From NCBI RefSeq assembly GCF_008329535.1, contig NZ_NPKR01000008.1:1-64000 (forward strand): a stretch of DNA of 64,000 bases, written 5' to 3'. This stretch comes from Mycolicibacterium sp. P1-18 (GTDB taxonomy: Bacteria > Actinomycetota > Actinomycetes > Mycobacteriales > Mycobacteriaceae). Shown here one piece after another: positions 32,220 to 40,598 of this stretch. The translations under genes were made by a program, and so were the position numbers. The notes below the pieces were generated by a model. The model ran no database searches. It worked only from the letters and a program-made list of their open reading frames with translations, and had not been told where the DNA came from. How positions within the stretch are numbered: position 1 is the stretch's first letter; every line of letters starts with the position of its first letter.

Positions 32220-33296
32220 TCAGTCGAGGACCACCACGCCCTTGCCGGTCGGCAGCGGCAGATCCAGGGTGGTGCGAATGCCCGGCGCCGCGGCGATCAC
32301 GTCCGGAATGGAGTTCACGATCCGGGCCGCGGCGGCCAGGATCGCCGCATAGGGCGCGCCGCCGTTCGCGCTGGTCGGCACGATGTCGGCGAAGTACGAC
32401 GGCTCGCCGGTGATTTCGATGCGATACGAACCACCTGGATGCGCTGGCTGGGCCCAGTCGGGCCGCAGGTCGGCCCGCAACCGGGTGACGTGCTCGACGA
32501 CGATCACCGGCTTGCCCCTCACCAGGCCTTCGATCTGGAAGCGCAGCGCCGCAACCGTCCCCTTGGCGATGCGCCCGGCGGCCACGACGAGGTCTTCCGG
32601 CGCCGGTTCCTGTTCCACCGAATCGCGGATCTCGTCGACCTCCACGCCCAGACCCGCGGCCAACTGCCGGATCGCCGTTCCCCACGCGATGCTCAACACC
32701 CCCGGCTGGAACAGCATCGGGAATTCGCCGATCGGGTTGCCGAAGCCCATCACGTCGAACATCACCGTGACGCCGTCGTAGGTGGAGTAGTCGGCGATCT
32801 CCATGGTGCGGACCTGGTGAATGCTCTGGCAGGTGCCCGCCAGCGCGAACGGCAGGAGGTCGGTGGCGAAGCCGGGGTCGACGCCGGTGATGAAGACGCT
32901 CGAATTACCCTCTCGCGCAGCATCTTCGACGCGCTCGACGAACTTGTCGGGGATGACCTGCCACGGGTACTGCAACACCCCGGGCGCCGAGCCCACCACG
33001 TCGACGCCCGCGCCGAGGAACAGTCGGACGTCGGCCATCGCCTCCTTGAGCCGCACGTCGCCCATCGCGCAGTAGACGACGCACTCGGGCCGGGTCGCCA
33101 GGATCGCGTTCAGGTCGTCGACGGCGCGAACTCCGGTCGTCACCTCCAGGCCCGCCAGCTCGCCCGCATCCCTGCCGACCTTGGCCGGCGACGACACCCA
33201 CACCGCGGTCAGCTCGAACCGATCGTCGGTGATCAGCTGCCTCAGCGCGAGGCTGCCACAGTTGCCGGTGCCGACGAGTGCGACGCGGATCGCCAT
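32220..33296 (-). CDS. DapB-like NAD(P)-dependent dehydrogenase (dihydrodipicolinate reductase N-domain family)
   Basis: 358 residues from ATG 33296, preceded by GAGGAGAACGTCA. An N-terminal Rossmann motif VALVGTGNCGSLALRQL is followed by ELTAVWVSSPAKVGRDAGELAGL and the long C-terminal domain of actinobacterial proteins annotated as dihydrodipicolinate reductases or 2,4-diaminopentanoate-dehydrogenase-like; it lacks the DapB substrate pattern and is far longer than DapB. The substrate is unknown. It is divergent from a steroid-dehydrogenase-like SDR across a KstR-type operator, so a role in sterol side-chain or ring catabolism is inferred. Confidence 0.75.
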   Translation of the reverse strand: MAIRVALVGTGNCGSLALRQLITDDRFELTAVWVSSPAKVGRDAGELAGLEVTTGVRAVDDLNAILATRPECVVYCAMGDVRLKEAMADVRLFLGAGVDVVGSAPGVLQYPWQVIPDKFVERVEDAAREGNSSVFITGVDPGFATDLLPFALAGTCQSIHQVRTMEIADYSTYDGVTVMFDVMGFGNPIGEFPMLFQPGVLSIAWGTAIRQLAAGLGVEVDEIRDSVEQEPAPEDLVVAAGRIAKGTVAALRFQIEGLVRGKPVIVVEHVTRLRADLRPDWAQPAHPGGSYRIEITGEPSYFADIVPTSANGGAPYAAILAAAARIVNSIPDVIAAAPGIRTTLDLPLPTGKGVVVLD

Positions 33297-33350
33297 TGAC
33301 GTTCTCCTCACGGTTGGGTGCCCTGAAGTATGCGGTCCGAGGATCGGAAT

Positions 33351-33364
33351 TGGAACAGGTTCTA
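33351..33364. promoter_or_regulatory. KstR-type operator between divergent genes
   Basis: TGGAACAGGTTCTA matches TnnAACnnGTTnnA completely. It is 33 bases before the SDR start (33398) and 55 bases after the DapB-like start (33296), placed to control both genes from overlapping promoters. Confidence 0.78.
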
Positions 33365-33397
33365 GTTGAAACGGGGCATGCGGTAGCCTGACCCGTC

Positions 33398-34141
33398 ATG
33401 GGACGCGTGGACGAAAAAGTTGCACTGATCAGCGGCGGGGCGCGGGGGATGGGAGCCGCCCACGCTCGGATGCTGGTAGCCGAGGGCGCAAAAGTGATCA
33501 TCGGCGACATCCTCGACGAGGAGGGCAAGGCCCTCGCCGACGACCTCGGTGAATCCGCGCGCTACGTCCACCTCGACGTCACCGACGCCGAGCAGTGGGA
33601 CGCCGCCGTCGCCACCGCGGTCGCCGAATTCGGCAAGCTCAACGTCCTCGTCAACAACGCCGGCATCGTGGCGCTGGGCAAGATCGGCAGCTTCGACATG
33701 ACGAAGTGGCAGAAGGTCATCGACGTCAACCTCACCGGAACGTTCCTCGGCATGCAGGCCTCGGTCGAGGCCATGAAGACCGCCGGCGGCGGTTCCATCA
33801 TCAACGTGTCCTCGATCGAGGGCCTCCGCGGCGCCCCGATGGTGCATCCGTACGTGGCGACCAAGTGGGCCGTGCGCGGCCTGGCCAAGTCGGCGGCGAT
33901 CGAATTGGGCAAGTTCAACATCCGGATCAACTCGCTGCACCCCGGCTTCATCCGCACGCCGATGACCAAGCACTTCCCCGACGACATGGTCACCGCGCCG
34001 CTCGGGCGCCCCGGCGAGTCCGACGAGGTGGCGACGTTCGTCGTGTTCCTTGCCAGCGACGAGTCGTCCTTCGCCACCGGTGCCGAGTTCGTCGTCGACG
34101 GCGGACTGGTCACCGACGTCCCACACAAGGATCTGTTCTGA
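33398..34141 (+). CDS. SDR dehydrogenase, 3alpha/20beta-hydroxysteroid dehydrogenase-like (Rv2002-like)
   Basis: 247 residues from ATG 33398. Classical SDR motifs: SGGARGMGAAHARM, VLVNNAGIVALGKI, NVSSIEG and HPYVATKWAV (Tyr-x3-Lys), then LHPGFIRTPMT. The sequence closely resembles mycobacterial 3alpha/20beta-hydroxysteroid dehydrogenase FabG3 (Rv2002), including GDILDEEGKA and RYVHLDVT. It would interconvert keto and hydroxy groups of steroids with NAD(H). The KstR-type operator 33 bases upstream supports a sterol role. Confidence 0.88.
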   Translation: MGRVDEKVALISGGARGMGAAHARMLVAEGAKVIIGDILDEEGKALADDLGESARYVHLDVTDAEQWDAAVATAVAEFGKLNVLVNNAGIVALGKIGSFDMTKWQKVIDVNLTGTFLGMQASVEAMKTAGGGSIINVSSIEGLRGAPMVHPYVATKWAVRGLAKSAAIELGKFNIRINSLHPGFIRTPMTKHFPDDMVTAPLGRPGESDEVATFVVFLASDESSFATGAEFVVDGGLVTDVPHKDLF

Positions 34142-34238
34142 GCGCAGCCGCCTGAGCTGCGGATCGCCGGCGCGGTCGGCCGTCCCGGCGGGCGGCAGGC
34201 ACAATGAGGGACCCCGGTTCGTCCCGTGACGTACCCCC

Positions 34239-37022
34239 ATGCCAGGACGGAGTCGCCCCATCGCGCCCAAGATGCGCCGAACCGTCGTCCTGGGCTTCGT
34301 GGTTCTGCTGGTTCTGCTCGTCCTGAGCGTCGGCGACGTGCCCCGCTTCGCGCGCCCCGAGCCACCGGCCAAGGAGGTGGGGCTCTCCGACGGCTGGCAG
34401 CTCGCCTCGGCCAGAGACGTCACCGACGACGGCGCGGCGATCTCGCAGCCGGACTACCGCACCGCGACGTGGCACGACGTCCGCCGCATGCCGGCCACCG
34501 TCCTGGGGGCCCTGCAGGACGACGGCACCTACCCAAACCTGTACTACGGCAAGAACCTCCTCGAGAAGGTGCCGCAGGACCTGTGGCAGCAGGACTGGTG
34601 GTACCGCACCACCTTCGACGCCGAGGCCGGGCACCGGACCTACCAACTCGACTTCCCCGGCATCAACTACCGCGCCGAGATCTGGCTCAACGGCCAGCGG
34701 GTCGCCGACGCCCGCCAGATCGTCGGCATGTACGTCGACCACGACCTCGACGTCACCAAGTGGATCCGGCCCGGGCAGCCCAACACGCTCGCGGTGAAGG
34801 TGACTCCGGAGCGGTCACTGCAGGACGTGGACGGGGTCGAGCTCGCCGACAGCTGGTTCGACTGGATCAACTGGAACTATCTCGGCTACCGGGGGCCCAA
34901 CAAGAACCCGGCCAACGGCAACTCGTTCGTCGCCGACCGCAACGCCGGCATCTGGAAACCCGTGACGTTGCGCATGACCGGCGCGGTGGCGATCGCCGCC
35001 GCCACGGTGAACACCGAACTGCCGCTGCCCAATACCGACACCGCGCGGTTGTCCGTCTTCACCACGGTGCGCAACTTCTCTACCGACCGCATGCGAGGCG
35101 TGGTCCGGGCGACCATCAGCCGCGCGGGCAAGCCGGACGTGCAGGTCGAGAAGGCCGTCAGCCTGGGACCCGGGGAGCGCCGCGACGTCGAATTCGCCGC
35201 CGACGACTTCCGCCAACTCACCCTCGACCATCCGGACCTCTGGTGGCCGTACACGATGGGCGCGCCCAACCTCTACGACCTGCGCCTGGAATTCCGCCAG
35301 TTCGGCAGCGCGGTCGACGAAACCCACCAGCGCTTCGGCGTGCGCACCATCTCCCAGTTCCGCGACGACGACGAACGCTTCCCCGAGCTGGGCACCGGCG
35401 GCAGCTTCTACCTCCAGGTCAACGGCCGCGACTTCCTGGTGCGCGGCGCGACGTACACCCCGGACCTGTTGTACGCCTACGACCCCGGCCGCGAAGACGC
35501 CATCCTGTCCTACGTTCGCGACCTCGGCCTCAACATGCTGCGGCTGGAGTCGAAGATCCCCGACGAACGGTTCGTCGAAGCCGCCGACGAGCTCGGCATC
35601 CCCCTGATGGTCGGCTGGATGTGCTGCAACCAGTGGGAGAAGTGGCCGCAGTGGGACGAGGAGGACAACCGCGTCGCGCGGGACAGCCTCCGCTCGCAGA
35701 TCACCATGCTGCGATCCCACGCCTCGGCCGTCGTCTGGGCCAATGCCAGCGACGGCCGGCCGCCGGACCAGGTGCGGGAGGACTACCACCAGATCCTGCG
35801 GGATCTGCACTGGCAGAACGCCGTCGTCGACACCGTGTCGTCCTACGTCACCGACGACGCAGGCACACGGCTGTGGGACGGCATCCAGATGGCCGGGCCG
35901 TACACGTGGCGACCGCCGTCGTACTGGTTCAGCGGCAAGTACCGGGCGGCCAGGGGGGCGTCGGCCGAACAGGGCGACAACGAACACATCCCGCCGTTCG
36001 CGAGCCTGCAGGAGTTCATCCCGCCGGACAAGCTGTGGCCCATCAACGACTACTGGTACTTCCACGCCGGGTCCAACCCCGACAACTCCGCGCTGACCAG
36101 TACCCAACTGGCCGTCAACCGTCGGTACGGGCCGTCGGGCAGCGCGTACGAGTTCGCCCGCAAGGCGCAACTCGCGCACTACGAGGCCACCCGCGCGCAG
36201 TTCGAGTCGTTCGCGGCGCTGGGCTGGGCCGGACACAAGATGACGCTCTACTGGATGTTGAACAGCCACTGGCCGTCGTTCTTCGGCAACCTCTTCGACT
36301 ACTACCTGCGCCCCGGCGGCGCGTACTACGGCGCCAAGCAGGGTCTGCGGCCGCTGTCGGCGGTGTTCGACTCCTACGCCACCGGCGACCGCAGCCGGGC
36401 GAACGTCACCCTGGTCAACCAGACGCCCGCCGAGGCCAGGGACGTCCGCGTCCGGGTGCGGGTGTACGACCTGCAGGGCCGGCTGCGCGACGACCAGACC
36501 AGTGCGGCGCTGACCGTGGCCTCGGGGGACACGGCGCGGGCGGTCACCCTGCCGCGGGAGGCGCGCGACTCCAGGGTCTTCTTCGTCCGCTGCGAGGTGC
36601 TCGACGCCTCGGGCAAGGTCGTCGACGAGAACGTGTACTGGCAGTCCCAGAGCAACGACGACGTCGGAGATCCCGACGGGGACTTCGCCTTCGAACTCCA
36701 CCAGGACAGCTGGGCCGACATGACCCCGCTCAACTACCTGGCGAAGGTGCCGCTGACGGTGACGGCGCGACGGTCCGACGGCGGCGTCACGATCTCCCTG
36801 CGCAACCCGACCAAGCAGGTCGCCTTCTTCGAGCGGGCCGAGGTGACCTCCACCCGCGACGGCGACGAGGTGCTGCCGATCACCTACGACGACAACTACG
36901 TGACGGTGTTCCCCGGCGAGACCGTCGACGTGCGTGCCACGGTGCCCAGCGGCTCGCCGCCGGCCGACTGGGTCCGCGTCACCGGGTACAACACCGCGCC
37001 GGTGGTCGTGCCCGTCGCGTAG
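34239..37022 (+). CDS. Glycoside hydrolase family 2 protein, membrane-anchored or exported (exo-beta-glucosaminidase/mannosidase-like)
   Basis: 927 residues from ATG 34239. A hydrophobic segment (about residues 14-32) anchors or exports it. Domains follow the GH2 order: sugar-binding (DFPGINYRAEIWLNGQRVAD), immunoglobulin-like, TIM barrel with LRLESKIPDERFVEAADELG and VVWANASDGRPPD, and C-terminal beta domains. The SD of WANASDG fits the exo-beta-D-glucosaminidase (CsxA-type) branch, in which the acid/base is Asp; a Glu in GDNEHIPP is a candidate nucleophile. Length is close to the family norm. The substrate is a beta-linked amino or manno sugar at most a guess. The last 127 bases overlap the convergent GT87 gene. 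Confidence 0.8.
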   Translation: MPGRSRPIAPKMRRTVVLGFVVLLVLLVLSVGDVPRFARPEPPAKEVGLSDGWQLASARDVTDDGAAISQPDYRTATWHDVRRMPATVLGALQDDGTYPNLYYGKNLLEKVPQDLWQQDWWYRTTFDAEAGHRTYQLDFPGINYRAEIWLNGQRVADARQIVGMYVDHDLDVTKWIRPGQPNTLAVKVTPERSLQDVDGVELADSWFDWINWNYLGYRGPNKNPANGNSFVADRNAGIWKPVTLRMTGAVAIAAATVNTELPLPNTDTARLSVFTTVRNFSTDRMRGVVRATISRAGKPDVQVEKAVSLGPGERRDVEFAADDFRQLTLDHPDLWWPYTMGAPNLYDLRLEFRQFGSAVDETHQRFGVRTISQFRDDDERFPELGTGGSFYLQVNGRDFLVRGATYTPDLLYAYDPGREDAILSYVRDLGLNMLRLESKIPDERFVEAADELGIPLMVGWMCCNQWEKWPQWDEEDNRVARDSLRSQITMLRSHASAVVWANASDGRPPDQVREDYHQILRDLHWQNAVVDTVSSYVTDDAGTRLWDGIQMAGPYTWRPPSYWFSGKYRAARGASAEQGDNEHIPPFASLQEFIPPDKLWPINDYWYFHAGSNPDNSALTSTQLAVNRRYGPSGSAYEFARKAQLAHYEATRAQFESFAALGWAGHKMTLYWMLNSHWPSFFGNLFDYYLRPGGAYYGAKQGLRPLSAVFDSYATGDRSRANVTLVNQTPAEARDVRVRVRVYDLQGRLRDDQTSAALTVASGDTARAVTLPREARDSRVFFVRCEVLDASGKVVDENVYWQSQSNDDVGDPDGDFAFELHQDSWADMTPLNYLAKVPLTVTARRSDGGVTISLRNPTKQVAFFERAEVTSTRDGDEVLPITYDDNYVTVFPGETVDVRATVPSGSPPADWVRVTGYNTAPVVVPVA

Positions 37023-38200
37023 CGGGGCCGTCCGTGCAACCACCACGTACCGACGGCCAGCACGACGACGAAGCCCGCCAGGTACGCGGCCGGGATCACG
37101 ACGTCCCACCCTCCGCCGGGCCGCACCGACAGCAGACCGGTCTCCGGGGTGCCACCCGCCGCCCGCACCGGCCAGCCGGCGAACACCGCCCAGAACGGCC
37201 ACAGTCCGGCCAACGCCCACCGGCTGCCGTGCACGTAGGCGCGGTGCCCGAGATGCACCGCCAGCGGAACCATCCACACCCAGTGGTGACTCCAACTGAA
37301 CGGCGACAGCGCAGCCGAGGCCATTCCCACCACCGCCAGCCCGAGCACCGCCTGGCCCCGGCGCCACGACAGCACCGCCACGGCCAGCGCGACGACCGCC
37401 AGCGCGACGACGGCCGCGGTCGTGGGCAGGCCGCCAAGGTGCAGCCGGACGAACAGGCCCGTCAGGCTGGCGTTCGCGACCGGATCTGCGGTGATCCGGG
37501 CGACGTCGTCGAATCCGCCACGCAGCCAGAAGTACGTGGAATCGCGGGGCAGCACCAGGAATCCGAGGACCACCGTGGCGACGAAGGTCACCGTGGCCAC
37601 CGCCGCGGCGCGCCGCCGACCGGTGAGGACCAGGTAGACCACGAACAGCGCCGGGGTCAGCTTGACGCCGGCGACCACACCGATGCCCACGCCGGCCCAC
37701 CGGCGCCTCTGCGGGCCGAGGAGGTCGGCCACCACGATCGCCATGATCAGCAGGTTGACCTGCCCGAGCTGCAGTGACAGCCGCACCGGCTCCAGCCAGC
37801 AGACCAGGCCCGTCAGCAGCGCGCCGAGGCCCCACAGCCCGACGGCGGTGCTCACCCCCAGCCGCACCAGGCAGCGCCGGACCACGTAGACCAGCAGCGC
37901 GACGTTCACCAGCAATCCGAGCACCTGCGTCACCCGGGACGTCACGAGTGTCAGCGGAAGCGAGCACAGGGCCGCGAAGGGCGTGTAGTCGAACAACAGC
38001 GTCCGCGGGTTGCCCGTCAACCCGACCGAGTAGAGGTCGGCACCGGCGAGCACCCGCTGGGCACCGAAGCGGTACACCAGCAGGTCGACCTGGCCGGCGA
38101 GGTTCGGCCACCGCAGATACGCGCCCACGAACGCGACCACCGCCGCCAGGAGGACCACCGGCCCGTAGACGCGCACCCACGCGTTCGGCTCGTTCGACAT
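36896..38200 (-). CDS. GT87-family polytopic glycosyltransferase (DUF2029, polyprenyl-phosphate-mannose-dependent type)
   Basis: 434 residues from ATG 38200, with about ten to eleven membrane helices. After the first helix comes QVDLLVYRFGAQRVLAGADLYS with the Asp typical of GT87 enzymes, then FDYTPFAALCSLPLT. Mycobacterial GT87 proteins are integral-membrane mannosyltransferases that elongate or branch lipomannan and arabinomannan from polyprenyl-phosphate-mannose. A role in envelope glycan synthesis is likely. Its C-terminus (RPRYATGTTTGAVLY and a hydrophilic end) is encoded within the 3' end of the GH2 gene on the other strand, a 127-base tail-to-tail overlap. Confidence 0.82.
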   Translation of the reverse strand: MSNEPNAWVRVYGPVVLLAAVVAFVGAYLRWPNLAGQVDLLVYRFGAQRVLAGADLYSVGLTGNPRTLLFDYTPFAALCSLPLTLVTSRVTQVLGLLVNVALLVYVVRRCLVRLGVSTAVGLWGLGALLTGLVCWLEPVRLSLQLGQVNLLIMAIVVADLLGPQRRRWAGVGIGVVAGVKLTPALFVVYLVLTGRRRAAAVATVTFVATVVLGFLVLPRDSTYFWLRGGFDDVARITADPVANASLTGLFVRLHLGGLPTTAAVVALAVVALAVAVLSWRRGQAVLGLAVVGMASAALSPFSWSHHWVWMVPLAVHLGHRAYVHGSRWALAGLWPFWAVFAGWPVRAAGGTPETGLLSVRPGGGWDVVIPAAYLAGFVVVLAVGTWWLHGRPRYATGTTTGAVLYPVTRTQSAGGEPLGTVARTSTVSPGNTVT

Positions 38201-38287
38201 CCAGGCGAAGCTACTGAGGCCCCCTGGACGGTTCCTGAAAGTCGGGGTGGCCGCACGCGGCTCGACGGCTACCGGGAGGATGTGTCC

Positions 38288-38539
38288 ATGAGCTCATCCG
38301 AAGAGGAGGTGGCGATGACCACGAAGGACCTCCGGTCAGAACTCGCAGAGATCACCGCCGCCGCGGGCTGGAACCGCAGGATCGACGACCGCGTGGACAT
38401 CTACCTGCGCGGCCAGACCCGGGTGCGGGTCATCTGGCGAGGCGACGACGCGATCAGCGGCGGATCCCGGTTCCAGGAGGACAACCTGGAGACGTATTCG
38501 CGGGATCTGGACGTGGTGAAGGGCTGGCTGGCTCGCTAG
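38288..38539 (+). CDS. Small hypothetical protein
   Basis: 83 residues from ATG 38288 with GGGAGGA seven bases upstream. It is soluble and charged; the pattern VDIYLRGQTRVRVIWRGDDAISGGSRFQ and EDNLETYSRDLDVVKGWL suggests a small alpha/beta fold. I do not recognise a family; its sequence is unlike its neighbours in function clues. The last 86 bases overlap the end of the convergent DedA-like gene. Its own ribosome site and length support a real gene. Confidence 0.62.
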   Translation: MSSSEEEVAMTTKDLRSELAEITAAAGWNRRIDDRVDIYLRGQTRVRVIWRGDDAISGGSRFQEDNLETYSRDLDVVKGWLAR

Positions 38540-39191
38540 CCGCCGCCCGTCGCCTGGCCAGGTAGGCCCGGCCCGCCGAGACCACCACCGGCAGCGTGGA
38601 CGACGCCGCGACGAGCACCACCATCAATTCCAGGTGGGTGTCGACGAATGCCACGTTGCCCAGGTGATAGCCCACCACGGTGAGGCCGACGCCCCACAGC
38701 ACCGCCCCCAGCACGTCGTAGAGCAGGAACACGCGGTACCGCATCCCCGAGGCGCCGGCGACGACGGGCATGAACGTGCGCACCACGCCGACGAAGTGCC
38801 CGAGCACGATGGCCTTGCGCCCGTGGCGGGAGAAGAACTGCTGCGACGAGGTCAGATAGCGCCTCTTGAAGATCCGCGCGTCCTCCTTCCGGAAGAACGC
38901 CGGCCCGAGTCGCCACCCGATCAGATACCCGACCTGGCCACCGGCCACGGCTGCCAGCGCGGCGCACGGCGCCAGCGTCCACACGTCCACGGGCGCGCCG
39001 TCTTGCGCCGCGAGCAGCCCCGAGGTGAACAACAGCGTGTCCCCGGGCAGGAAGGGACACAGCAGTCCCGTCTCGACGAAGACGATCAGCATCACCCCCG
39101 GCAGTACCGCCGAGCCGAACATGCCGTCGTGGCCCAGCCAGTACATCGGATCGAGGATGGCGGGCAGGGCGTTGACCAGCGAGGTCGTCAC
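38454..39191 (-). CDS. DedA/SNARE-associated family membrane protein
   Basis: 245 residues from GTG 39191. The DedA pattern is clear: FVETGLLCPFLPGDTLLFTSGLLA, GGQVGYLIGWRLGP, FFSRHGRKAIVLGHFVGVVRTFMPVVAGASGMRY and a VLGAVLWGVGLTVVGYHLG end, with re-entrant loops and C-terminal helices. DedA proteins translocate or recycle phospholipids or undecaprenyl-phosphate across the membrane. The C-terminal tail of about 30 residues (ASEPASPSPRPDPANTSPG) is hydrophilic and is encoded in the region overlapping the convergent small gene. Confidence 0.85.
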   Translation of the reverse strand: MTTSLVNALPAILDPMYWLGHDGMFGSAVLPGVMLIVFVETGLLCPFLPGDTLLFTSGLLAAQDGAPVDVWTLAPCAALAAVAGGQVGYLIGWRLGPAFFRKEDARIFKRRYLTSSQQFFSRHGRKAIVLGHFVGVVRTFMPVVAGASGMRYRVFLLYDVLGAVLWGVGLTVVGYHLGNVAFVDTHLELMVVLVAASSTLPVVVSAGRAYLARRRAAASEPASPSPRPDPANTSPGCPPGTGIRR

Positions 39192-39299
39192 GGGCGCCGA
39201 CGGTAGCCGCCGAACGTTGCGGCCCGGCCAACGACACCCGACATCCACACCACACCGCGGACCGACCGGATGCCGCCCGGGGTCGTAGTGTCATACCCC

Positions 39300-40598
39300 G
39301 TGAGTGCTCGCGCGGGAATCGTCGTCACCGGAACCGAGGTCCTCACCGGCCGCGTCCAGGACCGCAACGGTCCCTGGCTCGCCGACCGGCTGCTGGAACT
39401 CGGTGTCGAGTTGGCCCACATCACGATCTGTGGCGACCGGCCGTCCGACATCGAGGCCCAACTACGGTTCCTCGCCGGCGAGGGAGTCGACCTGATCATC
39501 ACCAGCGGGGGGCTCGGACCCACCGCCGACGACATGACGGTCGCCACCGTGGCGAAGTTCTGCGAACGGGACCTGGTGTTGGACGCGCCGCTGGAGGCCA
39601 CGATCGCCGACATCCTCAAGAACATGATGAGCCGCTCGAAGTCCTGGGGCGGCGCCGACTTCGAGTCGGTGATGGCGGCCAATCGCAAACAGGCCATGGT
39701 GCCCGCGGGTGCGGAGATCCTGGGACCGGTGGGCACGGCGCCGGGCGTCGTGGTCCCCGGTTCGGCAGGGAGCCTGCCGACGGTGGTGGTGCTGCCTGGG
39801 CCGCCGCGGGAGCTTCAGCCCATGTGGGACAAGGCAATCCGAACCGAGGCAGTGCAACTGGCGTTGGCGGGCCGCACCGAGTTCGTGCAGGCCACCACCC
39901 GCATGTTCGGGCTGCCCGAATCCGCGCTCGCCGAGACGCTGCGCGACGGCGAGGCCCGGATCGCAGACTTCGACCGGCTCGAGATCACCACCTGTCTGCG
40001 GCGCGGCGAACTGGAGATCGTCACCCGCTACGAACCCGACGCCGCCCCGGTGTACGACGACCTGCTGGCGCTGCTGCGCGAACGGCACTCGGCGCAACTG
40101 TTCTCCGTCGACGGTGCCCTGGTCGACGACCAGGTCGCGGCGCTGCTGGCGGGCCGCACCGTCGCCACGGCCGAATCATGCACTGCGGGAATGGTTGCCG
40201 CGCGTCTCACCGACCGCGCCGGTTCGTCGGACTACGTGGCGGGCGGGGTGGTCAGCTACTCCAACCAGGCCAAGATGGACCTACTGGGAGTGGACGCGCA
40301 ACTGCTGGCCGCGCACGGCGCGGTGTCGGAACCGGTGGCCGAGGCCATGGCCGCCGGCGCGCTGGCCCGCTTCGGCGCCGACACCGCGGTCGCCATCACG
40401 GGAATTGCCGGCCCCGGCGGGGGAAGCGCCGAGAAGCCGGTCGGGACGGTGTGTTTCAGCGTCCGACTGGCCGACGGTCCCACGCTCACCAAGACGCTGC
40501 TGCTCCCCGGCGACAGAGCCGACGTCCGGGAGCGGTCCACCACCGTGGCGATGCACCTGCTGCGACAGCTCCTCTCGGCACCCGGCGACGCCGACTGA
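39300..40598 (+). CDS. cinA: CinA, competence/damage-inducible protein
   Basis: 432 residues from GTG 39300. The N-terminal MoCF-binding-like domain (VTGTEVLTGRVQDRNG, TSGGLGPTADDMT) and the C-terminal CinA domain with TVATAESCTAGMVAARLT and AITGIAGPGGGSAEKPVGTV are both complete. Bacterial CinA hydrolyses ADP-ribose through the N-terminal part and deamidates nicotinamide mononucleotide through the C-terminal part, recycling pyridine nucleotides. Its TGA is directly followed by the start of the kinase-like gene and then by a demethylase, so all three are cotranscribed. Confidence 0.9.
   Translation: MSARAGIVVTGTEVLTGRVQDRNGPWLADRLLELGVELAHITICGDRPSDIEAQLRFLAGEGVDLIITSGGLGPTADDMTVATVAKFCERDLVLDAPLEATIADILKNMMSRSKSWGGADFESVMAANRKQAMVPAGAEILGPVGTAPGVVVPGSAGSLPTVVVLPGPPRELQPMWDKAIRTEAVQLALAGRTEFVQATTRMFGLPESALAETLRDGEARIADFDRLEITTCLRRGELEIVTRYEPDAAPVYDDLLALLRERHSAQLFSVDGALVDDQVAALLAGRTVATAESCTAGMVAARLTDRAGSSDYVAGGVVSYSNQAKMDLLGVDAQLLAAHGAVSEPVAEAMAAGALARFGADTAVAITGIAGPGGGSAEKPVGTVCFSVRLADGPTLTKTLLLPGDRADVRERSTTVAMHLLRQLLSAPGDAD

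Noticed and set aside
34226..37777. A 1183-residue plus-strand frame over the GH2 gene and into the GT87 gene
   Set aside because: It is Arg/Pro/Gly/Gln-rich without motifs, and the real GH2 frame runs beside it with a conserved domain order.
34815..38180. A 1121-residue minus-strand frame opposite GH2 and continuing past GT87
   Set aside because: It is another GC-frame shadow; no homology or signal. The GT87 and GH2 frames explain the sequence.
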